DNA from: Mesocentrotus franciscanus
Lineage: Eukaryota; Echinodermata; Echinoidea; Camarodonta; Strongylocentrotidae
Reading direction: 5' to 3'
Length of the DNA stretch: 64,000 nt
NCBI GenBank assembly: GCA_037976565.1
Contig: CP137667.1
Span: forward strand, 2,876,299 to 2,940,298
Part shown: piece by piece, positions 12,041 through 23,835 of the stretch
Position numbering within the stretch: position 1 is the first letter of the stretch
Layout: every line of letters begins with the position of its first letter
Made by a program: the position numbers and the translations under genes
The notes under the pieces: model-generated
The model's database searches: none
Told to the model about the DNA's origin: nothing
The model's input: only the letters and a program-made list of their open reading frames with translations

Positions 12041-12299
12041 TTAAAAGGATTTTTACATATGATATGCAAGGCGACTGCGTGTATGTACCCAGATCGAATT
12101 GCGCTTTTTCAAAAAATGAAAAATAATCTCTTCAATCAGTTTCAAATTCATGTAAAAACGATATCATACCCTTGAAATCTGTACAATCTAGCACTAGAGA
12201 TCTTTGGAACATTTCCCAATATTTTCGTTCAAACTGTTTCAGAAAGATTGATGCACTGTACAGATTAAGGACTATGTTATGATAATATTGCCAAATACA

Positions 12300-14085
12300 C
12301 ATACTTCTGAAGATGATGTTATAAATAGTCCCAAACCTGTCTCATATGGACTATTTAGTCTTTCAATGATTACAAGAGAGTTTCTTTTAAAAGAAATCAA
12401 TGCACTGCCCTTGGAAAAAGGCTACTGGGCCCGATAATATTTCAATTAGACTCTTTTCTTTAAGAGTGCATCTACTGCTCCTAAACCAATTGAAATTCTT
12501 GTTTATATCTTCAATCTGTTTCTGTTCAAGGGTGTTTGTCCGATTGAATGGAAGACCGCACGAGTAAAGCCTATTTTTAAATCTTGAAATAAACAAAATG
12601 CCGAAAAGTATCGACCTATTTCCTTACTTCCGACGATGCAACCCTATCAGTACATGGGTCCACAGTTCCTGAAATCGAATCAAAGTTTATTCTTGGACTC
12701 AGAAGAAAAAATTCGTACTAAATACAAACAAAACTAAGGTTATGATCATAGGATCAAGACAGAAAATTCAAACTCTTAATGAGAATAAAATTCATGCTCA
12801 TATTAGAACCTCATCGGTTGAATCTGTATCTGAGTATAAATGCCTTGGTGTAGTTTTGGACAATTACTTGTCGTTTACTAATCATGTGGACAGAGTAGCG
12901 CTAAAGATGAATCAGAAATTAGGTGTTATTAGAAAACTTAAAAATACATTTAATAAGTGTTACTTAAGTATGTTTTTCCACTTGCAATGTTTGGTCAAAT
13001 AGATCACAAAATAATTATGAGTTACTGAATAAACTGCACAAGCGTGCAGCATACGTCATATCTGGTTGCTCTTGGATGACCCCATCAGAATATGTGTTTT
13101 CGCAACTAAACTTCCCATCTCTCCAGGAAACACATGCAAAATCGTTACTTTGTATGATCTTTAAATATGTTCACCATCTAACTCATTCTATTCTGGCAGA
13201 CAAATTTATTCTCCACGATGATGTGGCAGTACGAACTACACGCAATCTCAATCAACAAAAACTCAGATCAAATAAATGCAGAACTTAATACTATAAACGA
13301 TCGTTTGTCAATTCGGGTATAGCCCATTGGAATAATCTCCCAGTAGAAATTCGGTGTTCCCCAAATTTGAAGGCATTAAGGAGCAATCAATGTCAATGAT
13401 ATTGGACGAAATGGGGCAAAATACTTTTCCCATATTGTTACATATCTGGTAGGTTATATTTCTTATCCCAAGGCAATAAATTTCTAATTTGATTGAACTG
13501 TGTTTATTTCATCGGTCACACAAATTTGATGTTTTGTTTTGTTTGTTTGTTTGTTTTTTGTTGTTTCCATATACTTTTGTTTGTCTTCAGAAGGGCCCCG
13601 CAAATGCAGAAATATCCACTCTCACCCATCATACAATTATACTTATTTCGTTATTTTGTGTGTTTAAACTATCATGTATTTATTTTGTAAATGATTTTGC
13701 GTGCAACTACGGTTAGTCTTATTTGAAATGTTTAATTGTGATTAATTCAGTTTATTTTAAATGTTTATTTGTAAATAGGAAGACGCTAGACAGACACATA
13801 CCTACTCTCACCATTCAGTTATATTAATGTAAAACTTTTTTCCTCCTAATTTCGTATTTATTTATATTCAAATTTGCATTTTAATATTTTGTAACGTGAT
13901 ATGCAATTATTGTTGGTTGAAATGTTCAATTTTGCCTTATTCACAATTTTGTTGAAATGTATATGGTTTGTTTGTATTTTAAAGGGCCCCAACGAAAACC
14001 AGTGTATATGCTAATTGGGCTACCCTTTTTTTGTATATATGTGAAATAAATGAATAAAAATAAATAAATAAATGAATAGTCTTTG
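12300..14085 (+). mobile_element. Degenerate LINE (CR1/L2-like) reverse transcriptase remnant
   Basis: Broken frames give, in order, LPLEKATGPDNIS (start of an RT domain), WKTARVKPIFKS, KYRPISLLP-like codons near 12604, KCLGVVLDNYLSFTNHVD, and a HWNNLPVEIRCSPNLKAL tail near 13325. Stops and frameshifts separate them and part of the catalytic region is deleted. The 3' end is an AATAAATGAATAAA-type run at 14045-14085, just beyond the receptor's stop codon. Confidence 0.8.
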
Positions 14086-14138
14086 GAAGATATGGTTCAA
14101 ATTTGAAAAATATATACAACGAAAAGTACTGAACTAAA

Positions 14139-14993
14139 TTAAATTTCATCTACGCTTTTATAAAGTTCATTCGCTATCAAGTTAGTTGGCACTGAATGGA
14201 ATTCGGTGTTTTGATACATCTCACCATCCCCCTCGCCAACCACCGGATCGCTCCCGTCGGGGTTTTCATAAACGGCGTCATTTCCCTCATCAACCACCGC
14301 ACCTAGCTTGTGAGCATGAGGAGTTACCGGGGATGGAGCACCGTAAAGCTCGTTGTCGATCAGTATTTCGTCATCTGTAAACTCTGTATATACGTTTTCA
14401 TCAGGTTTTTATTAACGTCATCATTCCCCTTATCATCCACCTTTTCGAACTTGTGACCTCGAGGAGTCGTCGGTGATGGTGAAGTGTACAGCTCGTTCTC
14501 AATCATAATCTCTTCATCTTCATAACTTTCATAAGCGTCCTCTTCCGTTTCGGGAGCACCACTCTTGGGATTACCAGGATTTGGACGTCCATGACTCCGA
14601 TGAGATGTAGTTATGCCGTGGTTTTTCGTTACCGTATGATCAGTAGAGTTATGATTCAATGATGACGGCCTCACAGTTTGTTCATCACTTGTTCCATATA
14701 AAACATTATCCACGAAACCATCCCTAGTATCAGTTTCATTCCAACCATTTGAACCATTGATGGCAGAGGGCTGGTCACCCTGTGTCACGCCCTGCCAAAG
14801 ATGCGGAGAAGGTTGTTCAGCAACGGAAGTCCCAAGTCCGCCACTTTGATCGCTGCCTGCTTCAACTGTTAGATAATTTGGTTCGTGAGGAGTACTGTCT
14901 GCTGGTTTTCTATCTTCGTAGCAGTTTGCAACGGCGGCATAGTTCTCCATTTCGTTGTCATCATCGGGTAGGACAGGTTTAGCCGCACGACGC
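14139..14993 (-). CDS. Exon: cytoplasmic tail with repeated tyrosine motifs, frame disrupted
   Basis: After the acceptor at 14995-14994 the frame runs for about 210 codons of acidic sequence containing NYAAV, NYLTV and NVLYGTS. It then reaches a unit of about 36 residues with NELYTSPSP. That frame stops at 14360. In a shifted frame the sequence continues with a second copy of the same unit (NELYGAPSP), then [16 protein letters not shown] and NELYKSV, ending at TAA 14139-14141. Comparing the two units suggests one base is missing near 14410, in the run before the CTG codon. Three tyrosines fit the YxxP pattern known as a Crk-type SH2 target. The tail probably signals through adaptors, which is inference. 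Confidence 0.75.
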
Positions 14994-17900
14994 CTGTAGG
15001 AAAATCATTAACGAAGTGTATTCACTAAAAACTTCAAGGTTAATTAAATCAACATTCAGAAGCGCCGATCCATAGGAGTTAACTTTTTCGAAAGGGTAGA
15101 TTAACACTTTTAACATGCCTGAATCAACTCTTACACTGTTCGATTCATCGTGTTATAAGTGTTGATTATCACGATGTTCCTTGCTTCTCGAAACTTTTAA
15201 ATGTTGATTTAACATTTTAGTTTTTAGAGTGCATTCATAAAATGACACAGTTATACATGAGTAACATGGAAATGCAAAGGATTATGTTTTTTTATGTTGT
15301 ATTAATTACTCCTAGTTACAGAGGGGGTATTTTGGTCCAGTTGAATGCTGGCTAATATCAAAAGAGCAGGGAATGATTCGTTAAATCCATGACAACTGGC
15401 ACAATGGTACAGTTTTATATACTCAACAGTCTTGGATATAGAGCGTTGACTTTATTTAAATAGAGAATCTCTCAAGAAGAAGAAAAAATACCAGCCGGAG
15501 CATGAAATCTTGATAATTATTTTGATTGAAAGAGTGTGTGTTTGGTTTAAAGCACTGGAGGTGCCTGTGTTGAAACAGACGTACAGTTTATTTATATATG
15601 TAATAAATCTGGATATTAGGGCCAATCTATTATATTTTCAATATGGATCGCCAAACCTAAACAGGCCCCCAACATTTAGAAATATAGATGATTGTAAATT
15701 GGGGGCAAAAGGAAAACAGTGGCGTTAAGGTGTACTAATAATTTAAAGAGGGAAAAAAGAAAGAGAGTAAAAAGAAGGAGATATGTATACCTTCTTAATA
15801 AGATGACGGTAAAAATGATTACCGCTAAGATGAAAAGGATGGCCACCGAGGATCCAGCTGCAATAGCTTTCAAGAGAAATAATATAACAAATGTAAAGAT
15901 AAGTTTGGGTTCTAGTAGATTACAGATTAAAATGAAATGTGAGCTTACTCATTATAGCATATTATATTAGTTTGTGAAGAATGTTATTGTAGAAAGGTCC
16001 TCTTCGAATTCCATTATATTTGAAATATGATGAGATATAGCTGAAGACTTTGGACCAAACTTTCATGAAAAGTCTTCGCGGTTGTGTTTAAACGGATTAA
16101 TATCTTGATACTATTTCAAACCTGTTTGTGATTCTGTGCTCTGCGGAGAAGCTTGCGTAGTAAGAGTTGATGGTGTCGTCAGCATTATCTCTGAAAGAAT
16201 GAAAAACAGCGCTTGACTTTTAGGTTCAACATCAAAAGACCTTAAATAGCAGGTGGGTTAGATTGGCAAAATAAAAGAAACATGGTAACGAAAGCCTAAA
16301 CAAAATATATATATAGGGAACTGTTTGATGCCAAGTGCACGATGTTAGTAAAATAACATTTAGTTGTGGTGGTTGCATAGTGGCAAAAAGCCCTGTAACA
16401 TAAATGAACAATTTAATTTGATTAACAAAATGAGCGAAGTACAGTGGTTTAGTCAGCATAGGGTGGAGTGGGGCATGCTCCTTCCATTTAATCTTTAAAT
16501 ACCGCCCAAATTAATTAAACATGCAGAGGCTCTATGCCACACGCTTTTAGCCTCCCGTACCAAGTTTACAAATTCTGAAGAATTATAATAAATGCAGTGC
16601 ATTGTCGCAACTAGCCTTAGGTGAAACCGGCGTAACCCAAGGATCTTTGAAGCCCTAACCCCTCAGATTGAAACATTCTAAGTACATCTCTGTCGGGCTT
16701 GACCCCTGTACAAAACATGGAATAACACATGTGTTATTTTCTGGTCCCTTTGACCAGCTTTTATCGTATCATAGGTGTCGTCGTTCATCCACTTGACTCT
16801 CAATCCAAGGGTTAAGGGTTCGAATCCCAACCAAAAACTAACGTCCTCTGGCAGGAAATTAAACCACATTTGCTTCCGTCCACCCAGGAGTAAATGGTAC
16901 CTGCAAATAGCTGGGTATGAAGAATATCGGTGCTCGCAGCAAGAATAGTAGGCCTATCAATACTGATATGGCTACCCTGAGGAAATAAGACCCGAATTTA
17001 AGTATACATATATGTGTGTTTCCATTATGTGCTGTTATGAAACATGTTGAACACATGTTGTTATTGTTGTTGGCAAACCAAGCAATGAATGTCTTACCTT
17101 CATTGCATGTCGGACCAGTGTAGCCTGTTGTACATGTACAGCTGAATGACGATTCATCTACGTCTAAGCAAGTACCTCCATTCATACAGGGGTTGCTGTT
17201 ACACGGGTTGAACTCTGGGAATACAAAAATGATTACGTAGCACAGGATCAGTCAACAAATTCTTATCATGGATTTTATTAGGAAATACAAATTTCACTAA
17301 ACCATACAACAACGGCAAACTAGTAAGCATCTGCAGTGATCACGTATTGTCTTCGGAACCACACATCCATAAAGTAGAAAGTGAAATTACACAGAAAAGA
17401 GATATTCTTCATAAACTCTATTTCCTGTTTCATAAGGATGAATGCTTTTTTTTTTTTTTTTTTTGGGAGATTACTTGGGGTTAGTTTGAATAGGCTACAT
17501 TGAGGGTCTTCAATATTTACCATTGTAGGTAGAAACTGGAATACCAATAAAATGTATAATTGTAACACGATCGCAAAGACCTTCAAAAGAGTCAACATTA
17601 ACCAGTTTCAAAAGAATCATCTTACCTGAACATGTAAAGTTAGGTGTACTCCATGTGCCTGAATGCCGGCAGAAGCTGATTGGTTCATTATCAGGAATAT
17701 AACCATCTTGACAGGTGTATAGAGCTATATCTCGATACACTGATCCTAGTATAATGGTTGATGCAAGGGCGACCTCTGGTGGCCCTCCTCACATACGACA
17801 GCTATTCAGAAAACAGGAAAGACTGGATAAATACCATGTCATTGTTGATAGTTCACGAAAGTATGCTATTGTTTCTCTTGACATCGAAACATAGTATTGG

Positions 17901-20900
17901 TACAATTCTTTTTATATTCATTTCGTTTATTTATCACTAGCTCTAACCTGAGCATACTTTCTTGAAAGTTCTTGTAATCCTTCATTAGTAACACTTTTAT
18001 TGACGGTAAAAGTGTAGAAAATTTCGACGACGCCATGCTTCATGATTTCAGTATTAAACATATTTTCAGCCGCATATTTAAAGTCTGATAGCTGTCATTA
18101 CGCTAGCATTTACACCTTGTCTTTAAGTATGACTTCATAAAATATTGATCAATTTCGGAAGATCATCTGCAAACGTTGAAACGGACCTCACATGCGGTTT
18201 GAGAAACAATATATGGTATAGTAGTTCATTTACTTGACTCTCATTTCATTCGTTGAAGGGTTCGGATCTCAATTGCGGATAAATATCCTTTGGCATTGCC
18301 CGTATCCAGCCAGCTGTTATTTCTCTTAGCATTTCCTGGGGTAATGATATTTCGAGGGCCTACAGGAACATGAGGAAGATCATTATTAATGCTGATGGAG
18401 CTACTCTGTACGTAAATAAGATTCAATTATTATTTCTTATTTATTAACAAAACAATCACTTTACCTTCACACGAAGGTCTTGAATGATTCCATGTTCCAT
18501 TATTCATACACCTTAAAATGCTTTCTCCAGATAATGTATAGCCCTCATGACAGGTGAAATGAAGAGTAGCATCGACAGAGTAAGTTGTTCTATCGTCTGG
18601 TAAACGATTACCATGAAAAGGTTCACCTGGGTCACCGCAGGCAGGAATTCCTGAAAACATATGGAATAAAATTATAATGTCCCTAGAAATCCTGTTTATT
18701 AGTGCTCTAATTTTGACAATGAAAACATTAGATAATCAATGTCAATAGTATAAGGTTGCATTTATACACAGTCACACTGACGAGACCAACATCAACCTGA
18801 CAATAGAGCGAACAAAAATTGAATTATCTTGAAAGGCCAATGTAGTCGGTCGATTTGGAGTCGATATGGAGTCAGTTTGGCGTTGTAACTGAGGTACACC
18901 TAGTAGGGGATGTTAAAGACGCATATTAGTGGGCTCTCATGGGGAATTTGACACCATTCGGGTGTTTACCAAATAACAGGTGTTGTCAATCCACAGGATT
19001 AGCTTTCTGTTTTATGACCGACAGGCCTTATGTAATGTTTTGCATTTTACACCCATTCTCATATGGTAAAGTCATTAGCTTACATTTCCCTCACCCGAAG
19101 ACTGGGGGTCTTGAAAGGACTAAGGATTTGCTGTGTGCAGACTTGTAGGCCCTACACCAATTAATGGGATTTCCACAAAGTCTGGTGTTATGGCCTTCTG
19201 CACATGGAAACTGACGACCCTCTCCTTTTAAATGATAATCATATTTATTAATTCAAACAGTTATTGGTAGGAAAAGCTAAGATCACCCTAAACATGTAAA
19301 AAAAAAGGTTCTCCTGAAAGTTCGCTTTCATAATGCAAATTTTACAGATGGTCTGTTCGAACACCTTGAATGTTTGTTATCACAACTTGCAATTTTTGAG
19401 TAAAAAGTGAAATTTAGTTTACAGACTCTAAATAATAATAGATTACATGTTTAAAAGAAACTTCCATCATGTAATGCACAATTAGTGCGCATGTATGTTG
19501 GTTATTGTGGTATTTTCGATATAACCATGGTAATAAAATTGATAAGTTATAATTATAGACGTTTTGTTATCTATATTTACTAACCTATTTGACATAACGT
19601 CCGTCTTCCATCTCCACAAGATGCATCATCCCACTTGTAGTCATTATTCCTCATTTCTACACAGCTATGATTGTTGTTATTAGGTCTTTCTGGGTGCCAA
19701 TCCTCATAGATGACACGAGTTTCTAAAGACGGAAAATAACTCTATGTTGTAGTTTTACACTGATGAAGAAAAACCTTCAAGGTAAATCTCAATCCTTTCA
19801 ATTATCTTTCATTTATGATTCATTGCCTCTATTTGAAAACATTGTTATTTTTACTCGGTGTCTTTACCTGTCTCCACTGTGATAATGCAAACGGAAACTT
19901 GAGGGGATTAAATTTAGTGTCATTTAAACTGCAAGTGTACATAGAACATGTGGAATATACCAACTTTACGAATGTACTACTGACAAAAGCCTATGTGAAG
20001 CAGGAAAGATGCCATTTTCCAAATACTGAATTTCCACAAAGAAAATAATAAAGGTACCTGACTTAGTGAAGGAGCTATTGTTAAAAGTACTGAAACTATT
20101 ATCAAATCGAAAATCATGGAAAATGTTCCCAAAATTCCCAGAAAAAAATTTGCTCAACCGTAATGCGGCATTGCTAAACTGAAAAGGTAGATTGAGCCAC
20201 AACGGTTCAGAAGTGAAGAGAAGGGACAACGGAGTTCACCTATGTCCTAACCGGCAAAGCCTAACAGAGAAAACCTAAAAGCCAAATCCAAAATATCATC
20301 AAACATACAAATCTTTGAGTAGATTTAAATATGTGCTTTATAAAAAAATGCGGCTCAAATAAAGTTCAATGCATACCATCGTGAGGCCTACTTACCCTAA
20401 AAAATAATATCTTGTTGAAAAAAAATCAGAGAATTACCAATTTAGAAGAGCTGGGAGAGAGGAAAGCATCACCCCACCTGATATTATAATTTTTTTGCTG
20501 AAAACATACATTAGCTCGGAGATTTTCCCTCTCCCCATCCCTAACACTACTCCTCCTACTTATCGGAGATACGTAAGGCACGTGTGGCTTGTACGCTTGT
20601 CAATGGTTTTATAGAAATGTCAGGTTCTTGCACCCTTATGTCTATCTCTATAAAGGAGTTGCTCCTAACTCTTTCTCTATATAGGAGCTGGCATAATAGT
20701 GTGGGCTAGTGGCTGGTCATCCTAACTTTAGTTTGAACATCATCAACATTTGTCCACCAACAACTGTCAGCGCTGCTCTAAATTGACCAATCAGATGCCT
20801 GGAAAATAGTCGGTGACAATAAAATTGTCGGTGAAAATGATAGTCGTGACCACCGACAGTGTTTCATGAAACACCTTACTTACTGTCTACCCAATACCAA

Positions 20901-21867
20901 GTCCGTAACGAATCGTCGTCATCATAACCACCAATCCACCAGGCTGTATTTTCTCCGACAATGTTGTTCTCCTTCAGGTACAAGGCTTGCTTAACCAACA
21001 AATCGTTAGTGCTCTCATCAAGTATTTCAGTCAGAAACCCTCCTCGTATTGTACATTCAGCGTCTCCATCAGAACAGTTTTTAGAAACGTTTAGGAATTG
21101 GAAGCAGTTGCCCATGTAGTCTAAAACCATGTTGGATTGATCTAGTTCAACGTTTTGGCAAGAGTTATCTAGACATAATACAAAGAAGAAACACTTCACA
21201 TTATAGGCTTTACAACTATCATTTTACATGAATATTTCAGAAGATTTCATAAAATTGATGAATGAATTCAATTGATCTTAATTTTATTAAGGGTTAGTAT
21301 TAAGCTGTAAGTAGATGTAACAAGATGCGAACACCGCCAACAGTTTGGCAAACAGTCCCCAATTTACCTATGAATTCATGCAATATGCTTAAGTATTTAA
21401 ATTTATTTATAATACTTATGTACATACTACATAATATCACTTCTATAATACTTTTCAAGTAATGTATGTGTATTTCCACTGTCTAGTCGTTTATCAATGT
21501 TGTAAATCTCTGACAATTCGGCCAATGGCTGAGAAAAAAAAATGATGATAAAACCTATGATACAATTACACATTATGAGAACCTCTTTTTTTACATGTTC
21601 CATTTGAAGAGCCTTTTTTTCATAATAAAATACATCTGGCCACGCCCCGAATTATACCATCTAACCTGAATAACATTATTCTTGTATGGCAAGATAATAA
21701 AAAGTGCTATTTACCATACTGACACAAGACGCCATTATTATTTTCTGGTGATCTAGGATTCCATGTAAACTCCGTTGTCTTAGACTGATATGAAAGTGCA
21801 ATACAATCGCGTTGGGCTGAAACCGGAAATGCCTCATGCCAAAAGAAGCGTTCGATGTATTCTGTAC
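14139..21867 (-). CDS. C-type lectin / CCP / EGF transmembrane receptor, 5' end missing
   Basis: Multi-exon gene read on the minus strand. Exons, high to low coordinate, are 21867-21715, 21168-20884, 19722-19585, 18650-18465, 17801-17626, 17214-17098, 16190-16122, 15866-15791 and 14993-14139. Each is bounded by AG and GT and the phases join without conflict (all phase 1 until the phase 2 donor after the membrane exon). Domain order is the end of one C-type lectin domain, a full second one, two CCP domains, one EGF-like domain, a Ser/Thr-rich stalk, a membrane helix and a long acidic tail. This predicts a type I cell-surface protein with a cytoplasmic tail. It uses the same domain kinds as selectins but in a different order (lectin-lectin-CCP-CCP-EGF). 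The signal peptide and start of the first lectin domain are in or beyond the assembly gap at 21916. Two frameshifts (near 17790 and 14410) leave open an assembly error, a null allele or a decaying gene. Function in recognition or immunity is inferred; no ortholog is recognised. Confidence 0.85.
15791..15866 (-). CDS. Exon: transmembrane helix
   Basis: It enters in phase 1 and leaves in phase 2. It encodes about 20 hydrophobic residues ([18 protein letters not shown]) followed by arginines continuing into the next exon (RRR), the usual stop-transfer pattern of a type I protein. Reading through the donor only extends a hydrophobic run, so the GTATAC donor at 15790 is preferred. Confidence 0.8.
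16122..16190 (-). CDS. Exon: Ser/Thr-rich juxtamembrane stalk
   Basis: A 23-codon symmetric phase 1 exon with a TTTCAG acceptor and GTTTGA donor. It encodes [20 protein letters not shown], a short mucin-like stalk likely to be O-glycosylated. The call rests on matching phases and position between the EGF and membrane exons; composition alone would not be convincing. Confidence 0.65.
16770..16985 (+). mobile_element. SINE-like element with Pol III B-box
   Basis: It has GGTTCGAATCCCAACC and a following body (GGTACCTGCAAATAGCTGGG). A more decayed relative lies at 18220-18425. It sits in the intron between the EGF and stalk exons of the receptor gene. Confidence 0.5.
17098..17214 (-). CDS. Exon: EGF-like domain
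   Basis: A 39-codon symmetric phase 1 exon with six cysteines in EGF spacing: [16 protein letters not shown], then [16 protein letters not shown]. Residues between the third and fourth cysteines are rich in Asp, but the full calcium-binding EGF signature is not present. It sits between the CCP pair and the stalk, next to the membrane in the predicted protein. Confidence 0.9.
17626..17801 (-). CDS. Exon: CCP (sushi) domain 2, frame disrupted
   Basis: Most of the exon reads as a good CCP module ([16 protein letters not shown], then [16 protein letters not shown]). The exon defined by the expected acceptor is 176 nt, two more than a symmetric exon allows. The extra two bases lie near 17789-17790, just after the codon for the first CCP cysteine. 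Skipping them gives a normal Cys-Gly-Gly-Pro-Pro start. Alternatively, an AG at 17789-17788 would restore frame with a 162-nt exon that lacks the first cysteine. The donor GTAAG at 17625 is strong. Confidence 0.75.
18220..18425 (+). mobile_element. Decayed SINE-like relative
   Basis: Shares the order ACTTGACTCTC, GGGTTCGGATCTCAAT, a central body and GCTGATGGAGCTACTCTG with the element at 16770. Intronic in the receptor gene. Confidence 0.4.
18465..18650 (-). CDS. Exon: CCP (sushi) domain 1
   Basis: A 62-codon symmetric phase 1 exon. The translation starts [11 protein letters not shown] and contains [17 protein letters not shown] and [12 protein letters not shown]. This gives the four cysteines, the central Gly-Tyr and the late tryptophan of a complement control protein module. 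It is preceded by a TTTTCAG acceptor and followed by GTAAAG. Confidence 0.9.
19585..19722 (-). CDS. Exon: C-terminal part of second C-type lectin domain
   Basis: It carries [17 protein letters not shown] followed by KWDDASCG and TLCQI, the classical closing region of a C-type lectin domain with both expected cysteines. The position of the EPN/QPD sugar-specificity motif reads ERP and the WND position reads WDD, so calcium-dependent sugar binding is possible but altered. It is flanked by TTTAG at the acceptor and GTTAGT at the donor. It enters and leaves in phase 1. Confidence 0.85.
20884..21168 (-). CDS. Exon: N-terminal part of second C-type lectin domain
   Basis: It encodes a cysteine-containing start ([10 protein letters not shown]), a [11 protein letters not shown] segment typical of the early helix region, and [10 protein letters not shown], which corresponds to the conserved WIGL motif of C-type lectin domains. 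The donor at 20883-20882 (GTAAGTAAG) is strong and leaves phase 1. The split lysine codon is completed by the exon at 19722. The donor and frame were the deciding evidence for the exon end. Confidence 0.8.
21715..21867 (-). CDS. Exon: C-terminal part of first C-type lectin domain
   Basis: The frame gives a segment with [16 protein letters not shown] and ends with GVLCQY, the usual pair of cysteines closing a C-type lectin fold. The calcium-binding WND triplet is not evident (TWNPRSPE stands in that region), so sugar binding by this copy is doubtful. It starts after an AG at 21868-21869 in phase 1 and ends at a phase 1 GT. The next codon is completed by the exon at 21168. The N-terminal half of this domain is not visible and probably lies in the N gap. 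Confidence 0.75.
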
Positions 21868-21915
21868 CTAATAAAAACAAATTAATAAAAACAAATATAA
21901 CACAGGCCCGTGACT

Positions 21916-22415
21916 NNNNNNNNNNNNNNNNNNNNNNNNNNNNNNNNNNNNNNNNNNNNNNNNNNNNNNNNNNNNNNNNNNNNNNNNNNNNNNNNNNNNN
22001 NNNNNNNNNNNNNNNNNNNNNNNNNNNNNNNNNNNNNNNNNNNNNNNNNNNNNNNNNNNNNNNNNNNNNNNNNNNNNNNNNNNNNNNNNNNNNNNNNNNN
22101 NNNNNNNNNNNNNNNNNNNNNNNNNNNNNNNNNNNNNNNNNNNNNNNNNNNNNNNNNNNNNNNNNNNNNNNNNNNNNNNNNNNNNNNNNNNNNNNNNNNN
22201 NNNNNNNNNNNNNNNNNNNNNNNNNNNNNNNNNNNNNNNNNNNNNNNNNNNNNNNNNNNNNNNNNNNNNNNNNNNNNNNNNNNNNNNNNNNNNNNNNNNN
22301 NNNNNNNNNNNNNNNNNNNNNNNNNNNNNNNNNNNNNNNNNNNNNNNNNNNNNNNNNNNNNNNNNNNNNNNNNNNNNNNNNNNNNNNNNNNNNNNNNNNN
22401 NNNNNNNNNNNNNNN
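21916..22415. other. Assembly gap of 500 N
   Basis: A run of exactly 500 unknown bases, a length often used as a placeholder. It separates the first known receptor exon from a truncated copy of the large dispersed repeat. Frames through it are meaningless. Confidence 0.99.
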
Positions 22416-23290
22416 ACAGTCCCTTACCAGAAAACAAGTCTGACTGAGTTTCTCCCGTGTTTATGGAATGATCAAATCATATCGAAATGTTGTACATTGT
22501 ACATGTACTTTGTTCGTTCCGCAAGACTTATTCACAATACACACCAAACAAATATTGAATACGCTTGTGGGTGCTCAATTTGAAATCAGCAGTCCAAGGC
22601 TTTTCATGCCATTCTGTGGCATCACTTATTTGCTTTGATGCATCGTCTATTGATATTGCTATTGACAAATCCACGTGACCTTCGAACAAGTGTTAGAACT
22701 AGACTGCCTTTATAAAGTGGTTTTGTGGAAAAAGGGAAGTCCCTTTGACCGTCCGTACAAAAATGCTTAAGATATGTGGAATTTAATCCTATTAGTATTG
22801 TATTTAAAGAGAAGCTTGAGTCTTGATAAAGAGGAAAAATACTTTGTGAGATTCCTCAATCTTTTAAATTCAGTTGTGTGGAAGAATATCATAGTAGAAA
22901 TGTCCACTGGAAAGGAGTGGTCCTTAAGTGCCCTCGTATCCGAAAATATGACGAGGAATATCTGAAAATGTTTGACCAATATATTTATGTGTAGTCCCAT
23001 ATACCAATTTCTGTGTACAGTGCATGTAATCTTCAGCAAGAAAGGGTCAATTTCTGTTCATTTCTATCACTCCACAGCCGAACAGTACACCTCAAGTCGT
23101 ATGTACTACAGAATCAACATTTGCACATTCCTTCCAGATAGTTTCTTTCGCAATGCAATCACATGACCAGGAGTCAACTTTCTCCTCAAGCAATCACTTC
23201 ACCTAACATGAGAATCAATAGCACTGATCGCACACTTTGATATTGAGTAGTTCCTCATAAGATTCTGAAGAGATACCAAACCAGCTGTTT
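22416..23290. repeat. Large dispersed repeat, copy B
   Basis: Collinear with 4690-5537 and 6391 onward of copy A, without the SINE. It is therefore the empty site for that insertion. Its left end is cut by the N gap. Confidence 0.85.
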
Positions 23291-23299
23291 TTTGAACCA

Positions 23300-23835
23300 G
23301 ACTATATCACTACGCCCAACCCCCCAATCTTGCCCACTGTTCCTTATTAATTAAACCCCTTAAAACGAAGTAGGTAATAAACACTCCTTTTGTATCCCCT
23401 TAACCCCCTTCCTGGACCCCTCCCCCACCCCTAGCCCCTAATCTTCCAGGCTACATGACTATGCCTTCCTCTTTTCATCACCCTTAAACAATACTGCCCT
23501 CTGTTCATTAATAATAAAACCCTTAAAACAAGTAGGTAATATACACTCCTTTATATCCCCTTACCCCGACCCCCTCCTGAGCCCCTAATCATCCAGACTA
23601 CATCACTACGCCCAACCCCCAATCTTGCCCACTGTTCCTTATTAATTAAACCCTTAAAACGAAGTAGGTAATAAACACTCCTTTTTATCCCCTTAACGCC
23701 CCTTCCGGACCCTCCCCCACCACCCCCACCACTCTAGCCCCTAATCATCCAGGCTACATGACTATGCCTTCCCTCTTTTCATCACCCTTAAACAATACTG
23801 CCCTCTGTTCATTAATAATAAAAACCCTTAGATTC
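23300..23835. repeat. C-rich tandem repeat, period about 150 bp (300 bp higher order)
   Basis: Blocks such as CTACGCCCAACCCCC, TTAAAACGAAGTAGGTAATA and CCCTAATCATCCAG recur about every 150 bp, with alternating variants repeating near 300 bp. Confidence 0.85.

Noticed and set aside
21855..22583. Long frames across the N run
   Set aside because: They consist of unknown bases.
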